Below the pieces are notes generated by a model. The model saw only the letters and a list, made by a program, of their open reading frames with translations. It made no database searches and was not told the origin of the DNA. A DNA stretch of 42,540 bases, from the NCBI RefSeq assembly GCF_024460775.1, contig NZ_JANFYZ010000019.1, forward strand, positions 1 to 42,540. The letters run 5' to 3'. How positions within the stretch are numbered: the first letter of the stretch is position 1; the number at the start of each line of letters is the position of its first letter. A program made the position numbers and the translations under genes. Source of the stretch: Desulfovibrio desulfuricans (lineage in GTDB: Bacteria; Desulfobacterota; Desulfovibrionia; Desulfovibrionales; Desulfovibrionaceae). Of this stretch, positions 1 to 8,528 are shown piece after piece.

Positions 1-99
1 AACCTTTTCGGTGCTGCCGCTGCCCGGCAGCACGAGAGGCGGGCCATCGCTGACTGAAGATAGCTGCGGCGCATAAAACGCGAGAGGCAGAGGCCCCAC
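1..99 (-). CDS. Possible 5' end of a leftward gene, cut by the window edge
   Basis: Read leftwards from a GTG at 99, a frame stays open for 33 codons to base 1. The peptide has a protein-like composition (residues 6-15 LAFYAPQLSS, 22-32 LVLPGSGSTEK). An in-frame stop lies just upstream near 113, so the start must be close to 99. A purine-rich AGAGAGG lies a few bases before the GTG. I do not recognise the family from so short a piece. The opposite strand also has a short open frame ending at 57, so the strand choice is an inference. Confidence 0.25.
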   Translation of the reverse strand, partial: MGPLPLAFYAPQLSSVSDGPPLVLPGSGSTEKV

Positions 100-277
100 G
101 CCCCCGCCTCTCTATGAGTGGAGAATTCGTCATGGATTGCGGACTGCCATGCCCCCTATCATGTCACGGAAAAGTGATGCTAGTGGTTTGTGTTCTGCAA
201 TGCAGCGTTAATATTGCATTGAGAACGCATGGTCGTTCTGCATCCGGGCCGGAGTTCAACGTAGAAGTCCGTCCGGT

Positions 278-562
278 TTATTGTTCGGGCGCGTCAGGGA
301 CGCGCCGCACAAGAGCCAGGGCCAGCAAGGCCGGAGACATCCTGGGCATCTGGGCAGGTCTGCGCAACTGCCGCCGCACAAAACCCGCCATGTCCAAAGC
401 CATATCCGCATCAGTCAGAGCCGAGCGGCATGCCTTTTTGTTTTCTTCCAGAACTGCAAGATACCGCTCAACCAGCCTCAGATCACGATTGTGTGATGGA
501 TCATCGGCCAATTCAGGCGGCGAGGCTCCCAACTGGAAAACGTCACCGATGTGTTGCGACAT
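278..562 (-). CDS. Small hypothetical protein (94 aa)
   Basis: No family is recognised. I chose the ATG at 562 over the one at 568 because GGAGGA lies about seven bases before 562 and would nearly touch the upstream ATG. The protein is soluble and charged, with no signal peptide or membrane segment. Its first half is acidic to mixed and its second half is rich in Arg, Ala, Leu and Met, probably helical. A perfect 8-bp inverted repeat (about 288-306) covers the last codons and could act as a 3' structure, but no U-run follows. It stands alone, divergent from nfnAB. The good ribosome site supports a real gene; the function is unknown. Confidence 0.55.
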   Translation of the reverse strand: MSQHIGDVFQLGASPPELADDPSHNRDLRLVERYLAVLEENKKACRSALTDADMALDMAGFVRRQLRRPAQMPRMSPALLALALVRRVPDAPEQ

Positions 563-795
563 GACCATTCCTCCATGAATGGATCACTTGCTTCCTTGCA
601 AAGGGGTTGGCCCTGTCCGCCTCCTTGTTTGGTTTCGTACCGTCTCCCCTTCCCCACTCGTCAAGATTTTTATCGGAACATTAGGCCAGATCTTTAGGCT
701 ACGTCTAAAAAAAAGGCCCATTGCATGCCCACAAACGCAAAGTAAAAACGGAGAACAAATTATATCAGTCATGTAAAAGAGATACGATAAAACTG

Positions 796-809
796 TTACT
801 TGCAAGTAA
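796..809. promoter_or_regulatory. 14-bp perfect palindrome upstream of nfnA
   Basis: TTACTTGCAAGTAA is a perfect dyad centred about 58 bp before the nfnA start. It lies just downstream of an A/T-rich stretch (about 745-795) that could hold the promoter, for example TACGAT at 783. Size and position suit a dimeric repressor site. The regulator is not identifiable from sequence. The rest of 563-860 shows only A/T-rich DNA and no gene. Confidence 0.4.
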
Positions 810-860
810 TTTCGATCGCAGCTACCATGCAGCAACTCAGATGCCTGACGAGGAGAACCT

Positions 861-1703
861 ATGCCAACACCTATATTGCACAAGGAAAGCCTGATCCCGG
901 GCAAAACCAGCAAACTGGTGCTCCACGCGCCGCAAATCGCGCAAAAAGCGCGCCCCGGCCACTTCGTCATGCTGCGCATGAGCGAACAGGGCGAGCGCAT
1001 TCCGCTGACCATTGCAGATACTGACCGGGAAAACGGCACCATTACCATAGTGTATCTGGTTATGGGCAAGAGTACCGCCATGCTTGAAGCACTCGGCGTT
1101 GGAGATGCCATTCTTGACGTCTGCGGCCCCCTGGGCCACCCCACCCATATTGAAAAACGCGGCACGGTCGTATGCGTGGGCGGCGGCACCGGTATTGCCG
1201 CCATGCACCACATTGCCAAGGGCCATGCACGCATCGGCAACAAGGTCGTGGGCGTTATCGGCGCTCGCAGCAAAGACCTGCTGCTCTTTGAAAACGAGCT
1301 CAAATCCTTTGTGGATGAACTGCTTGTTTCCACGGACGATGGCAGTTACGGCCACAAGGGCCTTGTTACCGAGCTTCTGCGCGACCGGCTTGAAAAAGAC
1401 AAGGACGTGTTTGAAGTCGTTGCGGTCGGCCCCGTGCCCATGATGGCCGCCGTGGCGGAAACCACGCGCCCATTTGGCGTCAAGACCACGGTCAGCCTCA
1501 ACCCCATCATGGTTGACGGCATCGGCATGTGCGGCGCCTGCCGCGTCACCGTAGGCGGCAAAACCAAGTTCGCCTGTGTGGACGGCCCCGAATTTGACGG
1601 TCACGAAGTGGATTTTCCCGAACTGCGCCGCCGTCTGGCCGCCTACCGGGAGCAGGAAACCATTTCCATTGAAGAATACCGGAGAGTCAGCCATGGAGAA
1701 TAG
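861..1703 (+). CDS. nfnA: NfnA: FAD/[2Fe-2S] subunit of NADH-dependent ferredoxin:NADP+ oxidoreductase
   Basis: Small subunit of the cytosolic electron-bifurcating transhydrogenase NfnAB (also annotated as sulfide dehydrogenase or dihydroorotate dehydrogenase-like electron-transfer subunit). It carries the FAD and NAD(H) sites. Visible: an FNR-type FAD-binding domain with the RIPLT motif (46-50), a nucleotide-binding glycine motif GGGTG (107-111), and a C-terminal [2Fe-2S] site with C224, C227 and C239. D219 is the probable fourth ligand, matching the 3Cys/1Asp ligation known for this family. The 280-aa length is normal. The start is set by GAGGAG eight bases upstream. The 3' end overlaps nfnB by 11 bp, so translation is probably coupled. 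In sulfate reducers this enzyme balances NADH, NADPH and ferredoxin. Confidence 0.93.
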   Translation: MPTPILHKESLIPGKTSKLVLHAPQIAQKARPGHFVMLRMSEQGERIPLTIADTDRENGTITIVYLVMGKSTAMLEALGVGDAILDVCGPLGHPTHIEKRGTVVCVGGGTGIAAMHHIAKGHARIGNKVVGVIGARSKDLLLFENELKSFVDELLVSTDDGSYGHKGLVTELLRDRLEKDKDVFEVVAVGPVPMMAAVAETTRPFGVKTTVSLNPIMVDGIGMCGACRVTVGGKTKFACVDGPEFDGHEVDFPELRRRLAAYREQETISIEEYRRVSHGE

Positions 1704-3111
1704 CAAGCCCAAAAAGACCGTGGCTCCCCGTGTGGACATGCCCTGCCAGCCCGCAAAAGTGCGCCGGGCCAACTTTGAAGAAGTCGCCCTTGGCTACACC
1801 AGGGAAATGGCTCAGGCCGAGGCCAGCCGCTGCCTTCAGTGCAAAAAGCCCCTGTGCGTCTCGGGCTGCCCTGTTGAAGTGCCCATCCGCGACTTTATCC
1901 ATCAGGTTGCCGAGGGCAACATGGATGCCGCCTACCGCATCATCAAGACCACCAACAGCCTCCCCGCCGTGTGCGGCCGCGTGTGCCCCCAGGAGCACCA
2001 GTGCGAAGGCAAGTGCGTACTCAAGGCCAAGGGCCAGCCCGTGGCCATTGGTCGCCTTGAGCGCTTCGTGGCAGATACGTACATCGCCACCACAGCCTGT
2101 GAGCAGGTGACCGGCACCAATGCCTGCGCCCTGCCCCTGGGAGCCAAAAAGGTGGCCTGCATCGGCTCCGGCCCTTCATCCCTGACCTGTGCTGGCGTGT
2201 GCGCCACCGCAGGCATCAAGGTTGACGTGTTTGAAGCCCTGCACGAACCCGGCGGCGTGCTTATTTACGGCATCCCCGCCTTCCGCCTGCCCAAGACCGT
2301 GGTAGCCACGGAAATCAACGGCCTGCGTCAGGCCGGTGTGGACTTCCACCTCAATTCCGTGGGTGGCCGCACCATTGATATTGACGACCTGCGCAAGGAG
2401 TACGACGCCATTTTCATCGGCGTTGGCGCTGGCCTGCCCGTCTTTTTGGGCGTTCCCGGCGAAAATCTGGTGGGCGTGTTCTCCGCTAACGAATACCTCA
2501 CCCGCGTCAACCTTGGCCGCGCCTACAACTTCCCCTCGCAGGACACTCCGGCCTACCCCGGCAAGCACGTTACCGTGTTCGGCGCGGGCAACGTGGCTAT
2601 GGACGCGGCGCGCACTGCCCTGCGCATGGGCGCGGAAAGCGTGCATGTGGTCTACCGCCGCACAAGGGCTGAAATGCCCGCCCGTCTGGAAGAGCTGGAA
2701 CATGCGGAGGAAGAAGGCGTGCAGTTTGCCATGCTTTCAGCCCCGCTGCGCTTCAACGGCGATGCGGAAATGCGCCTTCAGTCCGTAACCCTGCAGCGTA
2801 TGGAACTGGGTGAGCCCGATGCTTCTGGTCGCCGCAGGCCTGTGCCTGTGGAAGGCTCGGAATACGATCTGCCCACCGACCTTGCCATTGTGGCTCTGGG
2901 CACCCGCTCCAACCCCATCCTCCTCGAGGCTACCCCTGAGCTCAAACTGAACAAGTGGGGCTACATCGAGGCCGATGAGGCCACTGGCGAAACCTCCATT
3001 CCCAACGTCTTTGCGGGCGGCGACATCGTCACCGGCGCGGCCACGGTCATTCTGGCCATGGGCGCAGGGCGCAAGGCCGGACAGGAAATAGTCAAAAGAA
3101 TCGCAGGCTGA
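1693..3111 (+). CDS. nfnB: NfnB: large subunit of NADH-dependent ferredoxin:NADP+ oxidoreductase (GltD-like)
   Basis: Large subunit of NfnAB, homologous to the small subunit of glutamate synthase; 472 aa. The N-terminal ferredoxin-like domain has two cysteine sets, C47/C50/C55/C59 and C94/C98/C104/C108, for [4Fe-4S] clusters. The FAD domain follows (GSGPSS at 158-163), then an NADPH-binding fold with a GAGN motif near residue 297, and a C-terminal FAD-closing motif GGDIVTGAATV. Known for the family: FAD here is the bifurcating site, using two NADPH to reduce NAD+ and ferredoxin, or the reverse. I chose the ATG at 1693 because the frame further upstream lies inside nfnA and the protein then starts at the family's usual place. 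Often annotated 'glutamate synthase (NADPH), homotetrameric', but pairing with nfnA argues for Nfn. Confidence 0.93.
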   Translation: MENSKPKKTVAPRVDMPCQPAKVRRANFEEVALGYTREMAQAEASRCLQCKKPLCVSGCPVEVPIRDFIHQVAEGNMDAAYRIIKTTNSLPAVCGRVCPQEHQCEGKCVLKAKGQPVAIGRLERFVADTYIATTACEQVTGTNACALPLGAKKVACIGSGPSSLTCAGVCATAGIKVDVFEALHEPGGVLIYGIPAFRLPKTVVATEINGLRQAGVDFHLNSVGGRTIDIDDLRKEYDAIFIGVGAGLPVFLGVPGENLVGVFSANEYLTRVNLGRAYNFPSQDTPAYPGKHVTVFGAGNVAMDAARTALRMGAESVHVVYRRTRAEMPARLEELEHAEEEGVQFAMLSAPLRFNGDAEMRLQSVTLQRMELGEPDASGRRRPVPVEGSEYDLPTDLAIVALGTRSNPILLEATPELKLNKWGYIEADEATGETSIPNVFAGGDIVTGAATVILAMGAGRKAGQEIVKRIAG

Positions 3112-3130
3112 TTGCAGCCCGGCATCTGAT

Positions 3131-3164
3131 AAAAGGGGGGCCTCCGCTGGAGGCTCCCTTTTTT
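3131..3164 (+). terminator. Rho-independent terminator of nfnAB
   Basis: A G/C-rich stem (GGGGGCCTCC paired with GGAGGCTCCC, one G-U) with a GCT loop is followed by six T. It lies 20 bp after the nfnB stop. Confidence 0.9.
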
Positions 3165-3391
3165 CATAGCCCATACATAAAAAGACAACAATTCAGCCTG
3201 CCCATTGACCTCGGCTTGCCAGACCTGCAGTTCGCGGTCATACTCACGTCAGAGTTCACACCAGCATCAGACCTGCCACCCCTGCGCCGCCATGGCAGGC
3301 CCTTTTATATCGGCAACATCCCCTTTCAGGGGCCGGAACGGCATCTCCGGCGGGCCAAGGGCGCGGCCCAGGCATATTCAGGAAGATCAGC

Positions 3392-4219
3392 ATGATTCTC
3401 GCAGACCTGCACACGCACACCAAGTATTCGCACGGCGGCAATACTCCGGCAGAAATGTACGCTGCCGCCCAGGCCAAGGGGCTAGAATACATGGGCTTTA
3501 CCGAGCATTCTCCCCGGCCCGTTGGCTTTGACTACACACACGAATACCGCGAGCAACTGACCCGCCACCTGCCGGACTACGTACGCGAGGTTTGCGCCCT
3601 CAAAGCCGCCAACCCCAATGGCCCCTGCCGCGTTTTGTTCGGCATGGAAATGGACTGGCTTGAAGGGCAGGAGGACTACACCCACGCCTCCTGCGCCGCC
3701 TTTGACTTTGATTACCTGCTTGGGAGCGTGCATTTTATCGGCCACTGGGGCTTTGACGACGGCGCTGAGCCGTGGAAAGCCTTTTCGCAGGAAGAATGCG
3801 ACAAACAGTACCATGCCTATTTTGAAGCATGGGAGCGCATGATCCTATCCGGCCTGTTCAACATTGCCGCGCACCCTGACCTCATCAAGATTTTCTCTGT
3901 GGAGCAGTTCCACATCTGGCTGGCAAAGCCGGAAAGCATGGCGCTGGTGCAACGCGGCCTTGCGGCCCTGCAACGCATGGGGATGAGCATGGAAATATCC
4001 TCCGCGGGCCTGCGCAAGGCCTGCCGCGAGATATACCCCGCGCCGCCCATCATGCTCATGGCCGCGCAGATGGGCCTGCCCGTGAGTTTCGCCTCAGATG
4101 CGCACGGCACCGATGACGTGGGCTACGGTTTTGCCCGGCTGGCCTCCTACGCGCGCGCCTTTGGCTTTGCCGAGTACACCATTTTTAATCGGGGCCAGCG
4201 GATTGTGCTGCCTCTGTAA
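3392..4219 (+). CDS. hisK: PHP-domain histidinol-phosphatase (HisK type)
   Basis: Cytosolic metal-dependent phosphatase of the PHP superfamily. The best match is histidinol-phosphate phosphatase, the penultimate step of histidine synthesis. Visible metal-binding motifs: DLHTHT with H7 and H9, TEHS with H39, GMEMDW, SVHF, AHPD and the C-terminal SDAHG. The 275-aa length is typical of HisK/HisJ. AGGAAG lies eight bases before the ATG. The preceding 3165-3391 gap has no gene, only a weak hairpin (7-bp arms 3272-3278 and 3293-3299, followed by CCCTTTT). No other his gene is nearby. PHP enzymes vary in substrate, so phosphatase is firmer than the exact substrate. Confidence 0.82.
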   Translation: MILADLHTHTKYSHGGNTPAEMYAAAQAKGLEYMGFTEHSPRPVGFDYTHEYREQLTRHLPDYVREVCALKAANPNGPCRVLFGMEMDWLEGQEDYTHASCAAFDFDYLLGSVHFIGHWGFDDGAEPWKAFSQEECDKQYHAYFEAWERMILSGLFNIAAHPDLIKIFSVEQFHIWLAKPESMALVQRGLAALQRMGMSMEISSAGLRKACREIYPAPPIMLMAAQMGLPVSFASDAHGTDDVGYGFARLASYARAFGFAEYTIFNRGQRIVLPL

Positions 4220-4255
4220 AAACGGCGCATGCCTTTGACACCACGGATCTCATGT

Positions 4256-5737
4256 ATGTCCGAAATTATCGTATCCATCGATGACGTAAGTCTTTTCCTG
4301 CCCGGCGACGCCAGCCAGAAGCATGTGCTGCACAACATCAACTGGCAGGTGCGGCGCGGCGCGCACTGCGCGCTCATTGGCCCCAACGGCTCGGGCAAGT
4401 CCACCCTGCTGCGGCTCATGCGCGGCGAGCTGTGGCCCGCCCACGGGCGCATCCAGTGGCACGGGCCTGACGGCCCGGAAGATTCCCCGCTGGCGGGCAG
4501 GGGCATGACAAGCCTTGTCTCTCCTGCGCAGCAGGAAAACTATCAGCGGCAGGCATGGGATCTCACGGGCCGCGACCTGCTGCTCACAGGCTTTGAAGAT
4601 ACCTCACTGGTCTATGCCGACAGCACGGCCTACAGGCGGCAGGCAGTGGAAGACATGGCCGCTCGGCTTGACGCCGAGGGCCTGCTTGAGCGCACTGTGC
4701 CCACATTTTCGCAGGGGCAGCTGCGTTTGCTGCTGCTTGGCCGCGCCCTCCTGCGCGCGCCTACCCTGCTGCTGCTTGACGAGTGCGATGAAGGCCTTGA
4801 CGAACGCTATCGCCAGATTTTTTTTGAGACCCTCGGTGAATACACCAGCCGCTGCACGGTCGTGATGACGGCGCACCGCGCCGCAAATATTCCCGACTGG
4901 TGCGCTGGCCGCCGTTATGTGCGTAATGGCCGCCTGCTCACTGCGCCGCCTGCGTCCGAGGGCAGTGAAAAAACGCCAAAGACGGCGCAGAGCAACAATG
5001 CCTCCGGCGTCGCAGAGCACGTCCTCAACGGCGGGCACGCCATGCTTGATCTGGATAACGTCACCGTATTCATTGATCGGCAGGAAGTGCTGCACGACAT
5101 CAGCTGGTGCATGCATCAGGGCGAAAACTGGCGCATCACCGGGGCCAACGGCTCGGGCAAATCCACCTTGCTGCGTTTGCTGGCAGGTGATGAATTTGTT
5201 GCCGCCGGGGGAAGATTTGACCGCTGGCTGCCCGGTCAGGGCGGGCAGGTAGACACCCTCGAAGCCCTGCGCAAGGGCGTGCGCCTTGTATCAGATCTTT
5301 CGCAGGCTCTGTATGGTTATTCCCTAAATGCGCTTGATATGGTCTGCACAGGCTTTGACAACAGCATTGGCGTATACCGCCGTTTTTCTGATGCCGAGCG
5401 GGCCGAGGCCACAAGCCGCATGGCCCAGATGTTCCCCGATGAAAATCCCGAAAGCCTGAAACAGCTTGGGCGGCAATCCATCCGCCATCTGTCCACGGGG
5501 CAGTTGCGCCGCCTGTTCCTGGCGCGCGCCCTGGTGGGCGGGCCGGATATCCTGCTGCTGGACGAACCCTGCTCCGGCCTGGATGCGTCAAGCCGCGCCC
5601 AGTACCTGCATCTGCTGGATCAGCTTGCCTTACAGGGCATCCAGATGGTTTTTGTGTCCCACCATGATGAAGACGCCCCCCTGTGCATCAACAGGGAGGC
5701 GCATATGGAAGGCGGACGCCTGCGTGTGGTGCTGTAG
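4256..5737 (+). CDS. modF: ModF/PhrA-like protein with two ABC ATPase domains
   Basis: Soluble protein of 493 aa with two ABC ATP-binding domains in tandem and no membrane segment. The first has Walker A GPNGSGKST (42-50), a degenerate signature FSQGQLR and Walker B LLLLDECDEGLD. The second has GANGSGKST, LSTGQLRR and ILLLDEPCSGLD. The first domain carries DEC instead of the usual DEP after the catalytic Glu. This layout fits ModF, formerly photorepair protein PhrA, whose role is uncertain (molybdenum-linked in name). No modABC genes are here. I prefer the ATG at 4256 (MSEIIV) because it gives the normal domain start; one at 4229 is possible. It follows the phosphatase by 36 bp and its stop is 3 bp from the convergent dedA stop. 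Confidence 0.82.
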   Translation: MSEIIVSIDDVSLFLPGDASQKHVLHNINWQVRRGAHCALIGPNGSGKSTLLRLMRGELWPAHGRIQWHGPDGPEDSPLAGRGMTSLVSPAQQENYQRQAWDLTGRDLLLTGFEDTSLVYADSTAYRRQAVEDMAARLDAEGLLERTVPTFSQGQLRLLLLGRALLRAPTLLLLDECDEGLDERYRQIFFETLGEYTSRCTVVMTAHRAANIPDWCAGRRYVRNGRLLTAPPASEGSEKTPKTAQSNNASGVAEHVLNGGHAMLDLDNVTVFIDRQEVLHDISWCMHQGENWRITGANGSGKSTLLRLLAGDEFVAAGGRFDRWLPGQGGQVDTLEALRKGVRLVSDLSQALYGYSLNALDMVCTGFDNSIGVYRRFSDAERAEATSRMAQMFPDENPESLKQLGRQSIRHLSTGQLRRLFLARALVGGPDILLLDEPCSGLDASSRAQYLHLLDQLALQGIQMVFVSHHDEDAPLCINREAHMEGGRLRVVL

Positions 5738-5740
5738 GGC

Positions 5741-6385
5741 CTAATCCTTGCCCTTCCCTAACTTGGAACGCGCGATTTCAATAACAACGGGCAGCACGGA
5801 AATAATAATGATGCCGTAAACAATTAGGCTGAAGTTCTGCCGCGCCCATTCCAGGTTGCCGAGAAAGTACCCGGCGGAAACCAGCCCCCCCACCCAGAGC
5901 ACGCAGCCCGTGATGTTGAACAGAAAAAACGTGGGCGGATGCATCAGGGCAATGCCCGCCACAAAGGGTGCAAAGGTGCGCACTATGGGCACAAAGCGGG
6001 CCAGCACAATAGCCTTGCCGCCGTGCCGCTCGTAAAAATTGTGCGCCTTGATCAGGTGGGATTTTTTGATGAGACGATTCTCGCGCGAAAAAATGGCTGG
6101 CCCCACATGCCGCCCGATAAAGTAATTCACCGCATCGCCCAGTATGCCTGCCGCCAGCAGTACGCCCATCACTTCGCCATAGCCCAAAAGCCCGGCCCCG
6201 GCCACCACGCCGGAGGCAAACAGCAGGGAATCGCCCGGCAGGAAGGGGGTTACCACAAGGCCTGTTTCGCAAAAAACAATGACGAACAGTATGGCGTAAA
6301 GCCATAGCCCGTACTGATCGGCAAGCTCAAACAAATGCACGTCTATGTGCAGAATAAAACTGACAAAGCTGCTCAGTAGTTCCAT
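5741..6385 (-). CDS. DedA/VTT-family inner-membrane protein
   Basis: Polytopic inner-membrane protein of 214 aa. Family hallmarks are visible: the TPFLPGDSLLFASG re-entrant segment (about 47-60), GDAVNYFIGRHVG, and the FVPIVRTFAPFVAG motif with the conserved Arg after a second re-entrant loop. Hydrophobic helices follow up to a basic C-terminus. DedA proteins are linked to phospholipid carrier recycling, membrane homeostasis and proton-motive-force maintenance; the exact substrate is not predictable. GGGAG lies ten bases before the ATG. It is convergent with modF and divergent from the exported hydrolase-like gene. Confidence 0.9.
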   Translation of the reverse strand: MELLSSFVSFILHIDVHLFELADQYGLWLYAILFVIVFCETGLVVTPFLPGDSLLFASGVVAGAGLLGYGEVMGVLLAAGILGDAVNYFIGRHVGPAIFSRENRLIKKSHLIKAHNFYERHGGKAIVLARFVPIVRTFAPFVAGIALMHPPTFFLFNITGCVLWVGGLVSAGYFLGNLEWARQNFSLIVYGIIIISVLPVVIEIARSKLGKGKD

Positions 6386-6469
6386 AAAGGCTGATCTCCC
6401 TCATCGGGCGCGTAGGCGCGCCTTCGGTCTGCTCTTGTACCCCAAGGCCGCTTGTGGCACAACACAGCC

Positions 6470-7594
6470 ATGCGCGTACTCACCACCATAGCTGTCCTTG
6501 CCCTGATTCTGTTCGCTCCTGTTGCCAATGCTGCCGACACTTATATGGTTGGTTTCAGAACGCTTGGCCAGTGGTCGCCGGAAACAGGTCTGCGCCTGGA
6601 TGTGAATGTGTGGTATCCATCATCCCGCCCGCCGCGTGATCTCAACTATGCCCCATGGGAGATTTCCGCCTCCCGCGCTGGCAAGGCGGTGGACGGGCGT
6701 TTCCCCCTGCTTCTGCTCTCGCACGATACCGCAGGAACGCGTTTTTCGTACCATGATACCGCCGCCTGGCTGGCATCGCTGGGCTTTGTAGTGGCTGCCC
6801 CCAACCACCCTGGCGACAACATGGACAACATGGACAACCTGCTGACCTGGCAGCAGCTTGAAAATCGCGCACATGAACTTTCTGGCAGCATTGACCTGCT
6901 CCTGCATGATCCGGAAGTGGAGCCCAGCATTGACGCCTCGCGCATCGGAGTAATCGGCTTTGGCGTTGGCGGCGCGGCGGCTCTGCTGCTGGGCGGTGCG
7001 CTGCCCGACTGCGAGGGCTGGGCCAGCTACTGCTCGCGTACTGCGCCAAACGACATGTATTGCAATACCTGGGCTCGCGAACGCATGGAATCGCTGTGCA
7101 AGAACCTGCCGCTCACACGCAGCCTCGCCGACACGCGCATCCGCGCCATAGCGGCAGTTGCGCCCGGCTTTGGCATGCTGTTTTCGCGCCAGTCGTTCCA
7201 CTGGTTCTACCCGCCTCTGCTGATCATGGCTGCTCCCAATGACAGCCTGAACAACCCCGCCCTGCATGCGCGGCGCATATTTGAGCTTATGGATAAAAAG
7301 CCTCGCTGGCTGAGCCTGCCGCAGGCAGACACGGGTGCGCTCATGGCGCCCTGCCCGGAATCTCTGGCCATGGAATTGCCGGAGCTGTGCCGTTCGGTCA
7401 CAGAAGAAACGCGGGGTGCAATCCACAGGCGCATGACCGAATCCTTGGGCGATTTTTTTCTACACTACCTTGGCAATGCGCAGAATCTGCCCCAGATTCC
7501 GCCGCCGCCCGACCTGACGCCCCAGCAGCAAAAGGCAGCGCCAGAGCCAGCCACGCAGCCTGCGCCAAAACCCAAAAAACGACGCCCAGGCTAG
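6470..7594 (+). CDS. Exported alpha/beta-hydrolase-fold protein, apparently catalytically degenerate
   Basis: 374 aa. An N-terminal signal peptide (hydrophobic 8-17, likely cleavage after ANA near 21) sends it to the periplasm. The body resembles the COG4188/PAF-acetylhydrolase-like group ('predicted dienelactone hydrolase'): FPLLLLSHDTAG oxyanion region, VAAPNHPGDN, and a strand-turn-helix where the nucleophile elbow should be. That elbow reads GFGVG (163-167), with Gly165 in place of the nucleophilic Ser or Cys. The region where relatives carry the catalytic His before an LAPC-like motif reads ADTGALMAPC, with Thr there. The acid-bearing MAAPND segment is kept. The C-terminus is Pro/Ala/Lys-rich. 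ATG 6470 gives a proper signal peptide; a TTG at 6452 is the alternative. The fold is fairly sure; activity is doubtful. Confidence 0.7.
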   Translation: MRVLTTIAVLALILFAPVANAADTYMVGFRTLGQWSPETGLRLDVNVWYPSSRPPRDLNYAPWEISASRAGKAVDGRFPLLLLSHDTAGTRFSYHDTAAWLASLGFVVAAPNHPGDNMDNMDNLLTWQQLENRAHELSGSIDLLLHDPEVEPSIDASRIGVIGFGVGGAAALLLGGALPDCEGWASYCSRTAPNDMYCNTWARERMESLCKNLPLTRSLADTRIRAIAAVAPGFGMLFSRQSFHWFYPPLLIMAAPNDSLNNPALHARRIFELMDKKPRWLSLPQADTGALMAPCPESLAMELPELCRSVTEETRGAIHRRMTESLGDFFLHYLGNAQNLPQIPPPPDLTPQQQKAAPEPATQPAPKPKKRRPG

Positions 7595-7600
7595 GCTTGT

Positions 7601-7624
7601 AAAGGCATAGGGCATGCGCCTTTT
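7601..7624 (+). terminator. Weak hairpin terminator after the hydrolase-like gene
   Basis: AAAGG and CAT pair with ATG and CCTTT across a short loop with a two-base bulge. Only four T follow. It lies 7 bp past the stop. Confidence 0.4.
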
Positions 7625-7723
7625 CAGCTGCCTTGACAATTGCCGCTCGGCTCACTAAAGGGTGTGGCATGGCGGTAGAATCATACCGTAACATGCAAAT
7701 TTCCCTATCCGGAACAGGATAAT

Positions 7724-8290
7724 ATGCGGAACACAATTTATTTGTTCTGTTTTTTACTGGCTGCCCTAGTCCCCGCAACCGCCTTGAGCACAGACAGCCA
7801 GGGATTGCCAGAACAGCAAGGCTGGGTGGTCATGCCAGCTGGCGCGCGCCCTGCCTACTTTGGCATACACGGCGGCACCATGCCCGTCAGCCTGCTTGTA
7901 TATGGCGACGGTTCTTCGCTCGTGACCTTTGTTGGCCGCACCGGCAACGACTTTATTGATGTGTTGCGCCGGGCCGAAGTCTCCATGCCAAGCCTGCTTA
8001 ACGCCACCTCGCAGCGCTCGGCGGCTGGAAAAAACGTCTCGCCTTCGGCCAATGCTACCGCAGTGCTCATGGCGGGCTCTTCTTCCAGCAGCCTTCCGGT
8101 GTTCAATGTCAGCGGCGAAAGACTCTCACACATGGATGTTCCGCCCGGACAGCTCCAACCCTTTGGTCTTTCCGACAAGGCGCTGTCTATCGAAGGTGAA
8201 GTAACAGCCCCCCAGCGGCTGTCCACTGTGAAGCAGTATCGCCTGCTTTTTCAGCCGCAGTATCTGCAACCACGGCGCAACCAGCGTTAG
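7724..8290 (+). CDS. Exported hypothetical protein (188 aa)
   Basis: Family not recognised. A clear signal peptide (hydrophobic 4-20, cleavage near ATALS) predicts export. The mature part has a small beta-rich section (WVVMPAGARPAYFGIHGGT, SLLVYGDGSSLVTFVG), a Ser/Ala-rich linker with a run of five Ser (about 118-122), and a basic C-terminus. There are no cysteines in the mature region and no repeats. AGGATAAT precedes the ATG. A TTGACA at 7633-7638 lies upstream but without a good -10. It is probably its own transcription unit, closed by the 8425 terminator. Confidence 0.75.
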   Translation: MRNTIYLFCFLLAALVPATALSTDSQGLPEQQGWVVMPAGARPAYFGIHGGTMPVSLLVYGDGSSLVTFVGRTGNDFIDVLRRAEVSMPSLLNATSQRSAAGKNVSPSANATAVLMAGSSSSSLPVFNVSGERLSHMDVPPGQLQPFGLSDKALSIEGEVTAPQRLSTVKQYRLLFQPQYLQPRRNQR

Positions 8291-8424
8291 CCTAATTGCA
8301 AAAAGCAACTTTTACTTTTAACAAAAAATCAAAAAAACTTTTTTACTGTTCAAACAGCCCATTGGGCAAACAAGTTAAATAATTTTAGCTTCAAACGCTG
8401 CCTTTTAAAATTGTTTTTGCGACT

Positions 8425-8455
8425 GCCCGCCCGGTACAAGAGCGGGCTTTTTTTT
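8425..8455 (+). terminator. Rho-independent terminator
   Basis: GCCCGC and GCGGGC form a stem with an 11-base loop, followed by eight T. It closes the exported hypothetical gene after an A/T-rich stretch (about 8300-8420) that holds no gene. Confidence 0.8.
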
Positions 8456-8528
8456 CGCCTGCTTGATTTGAATGTTTATAGAAGATAAACTATTTTTAAG
8501 CAGAACATTTTGTCTCAGGAGACAAGCT

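Noticed and set aside
114..578. 154-codon plus-strand frame at the left end
   Set aside because: It overlaps the better-supported minus-strand small gene, lacks domain features and has a Ser/Arg/Cys-rich antisense-like composition.
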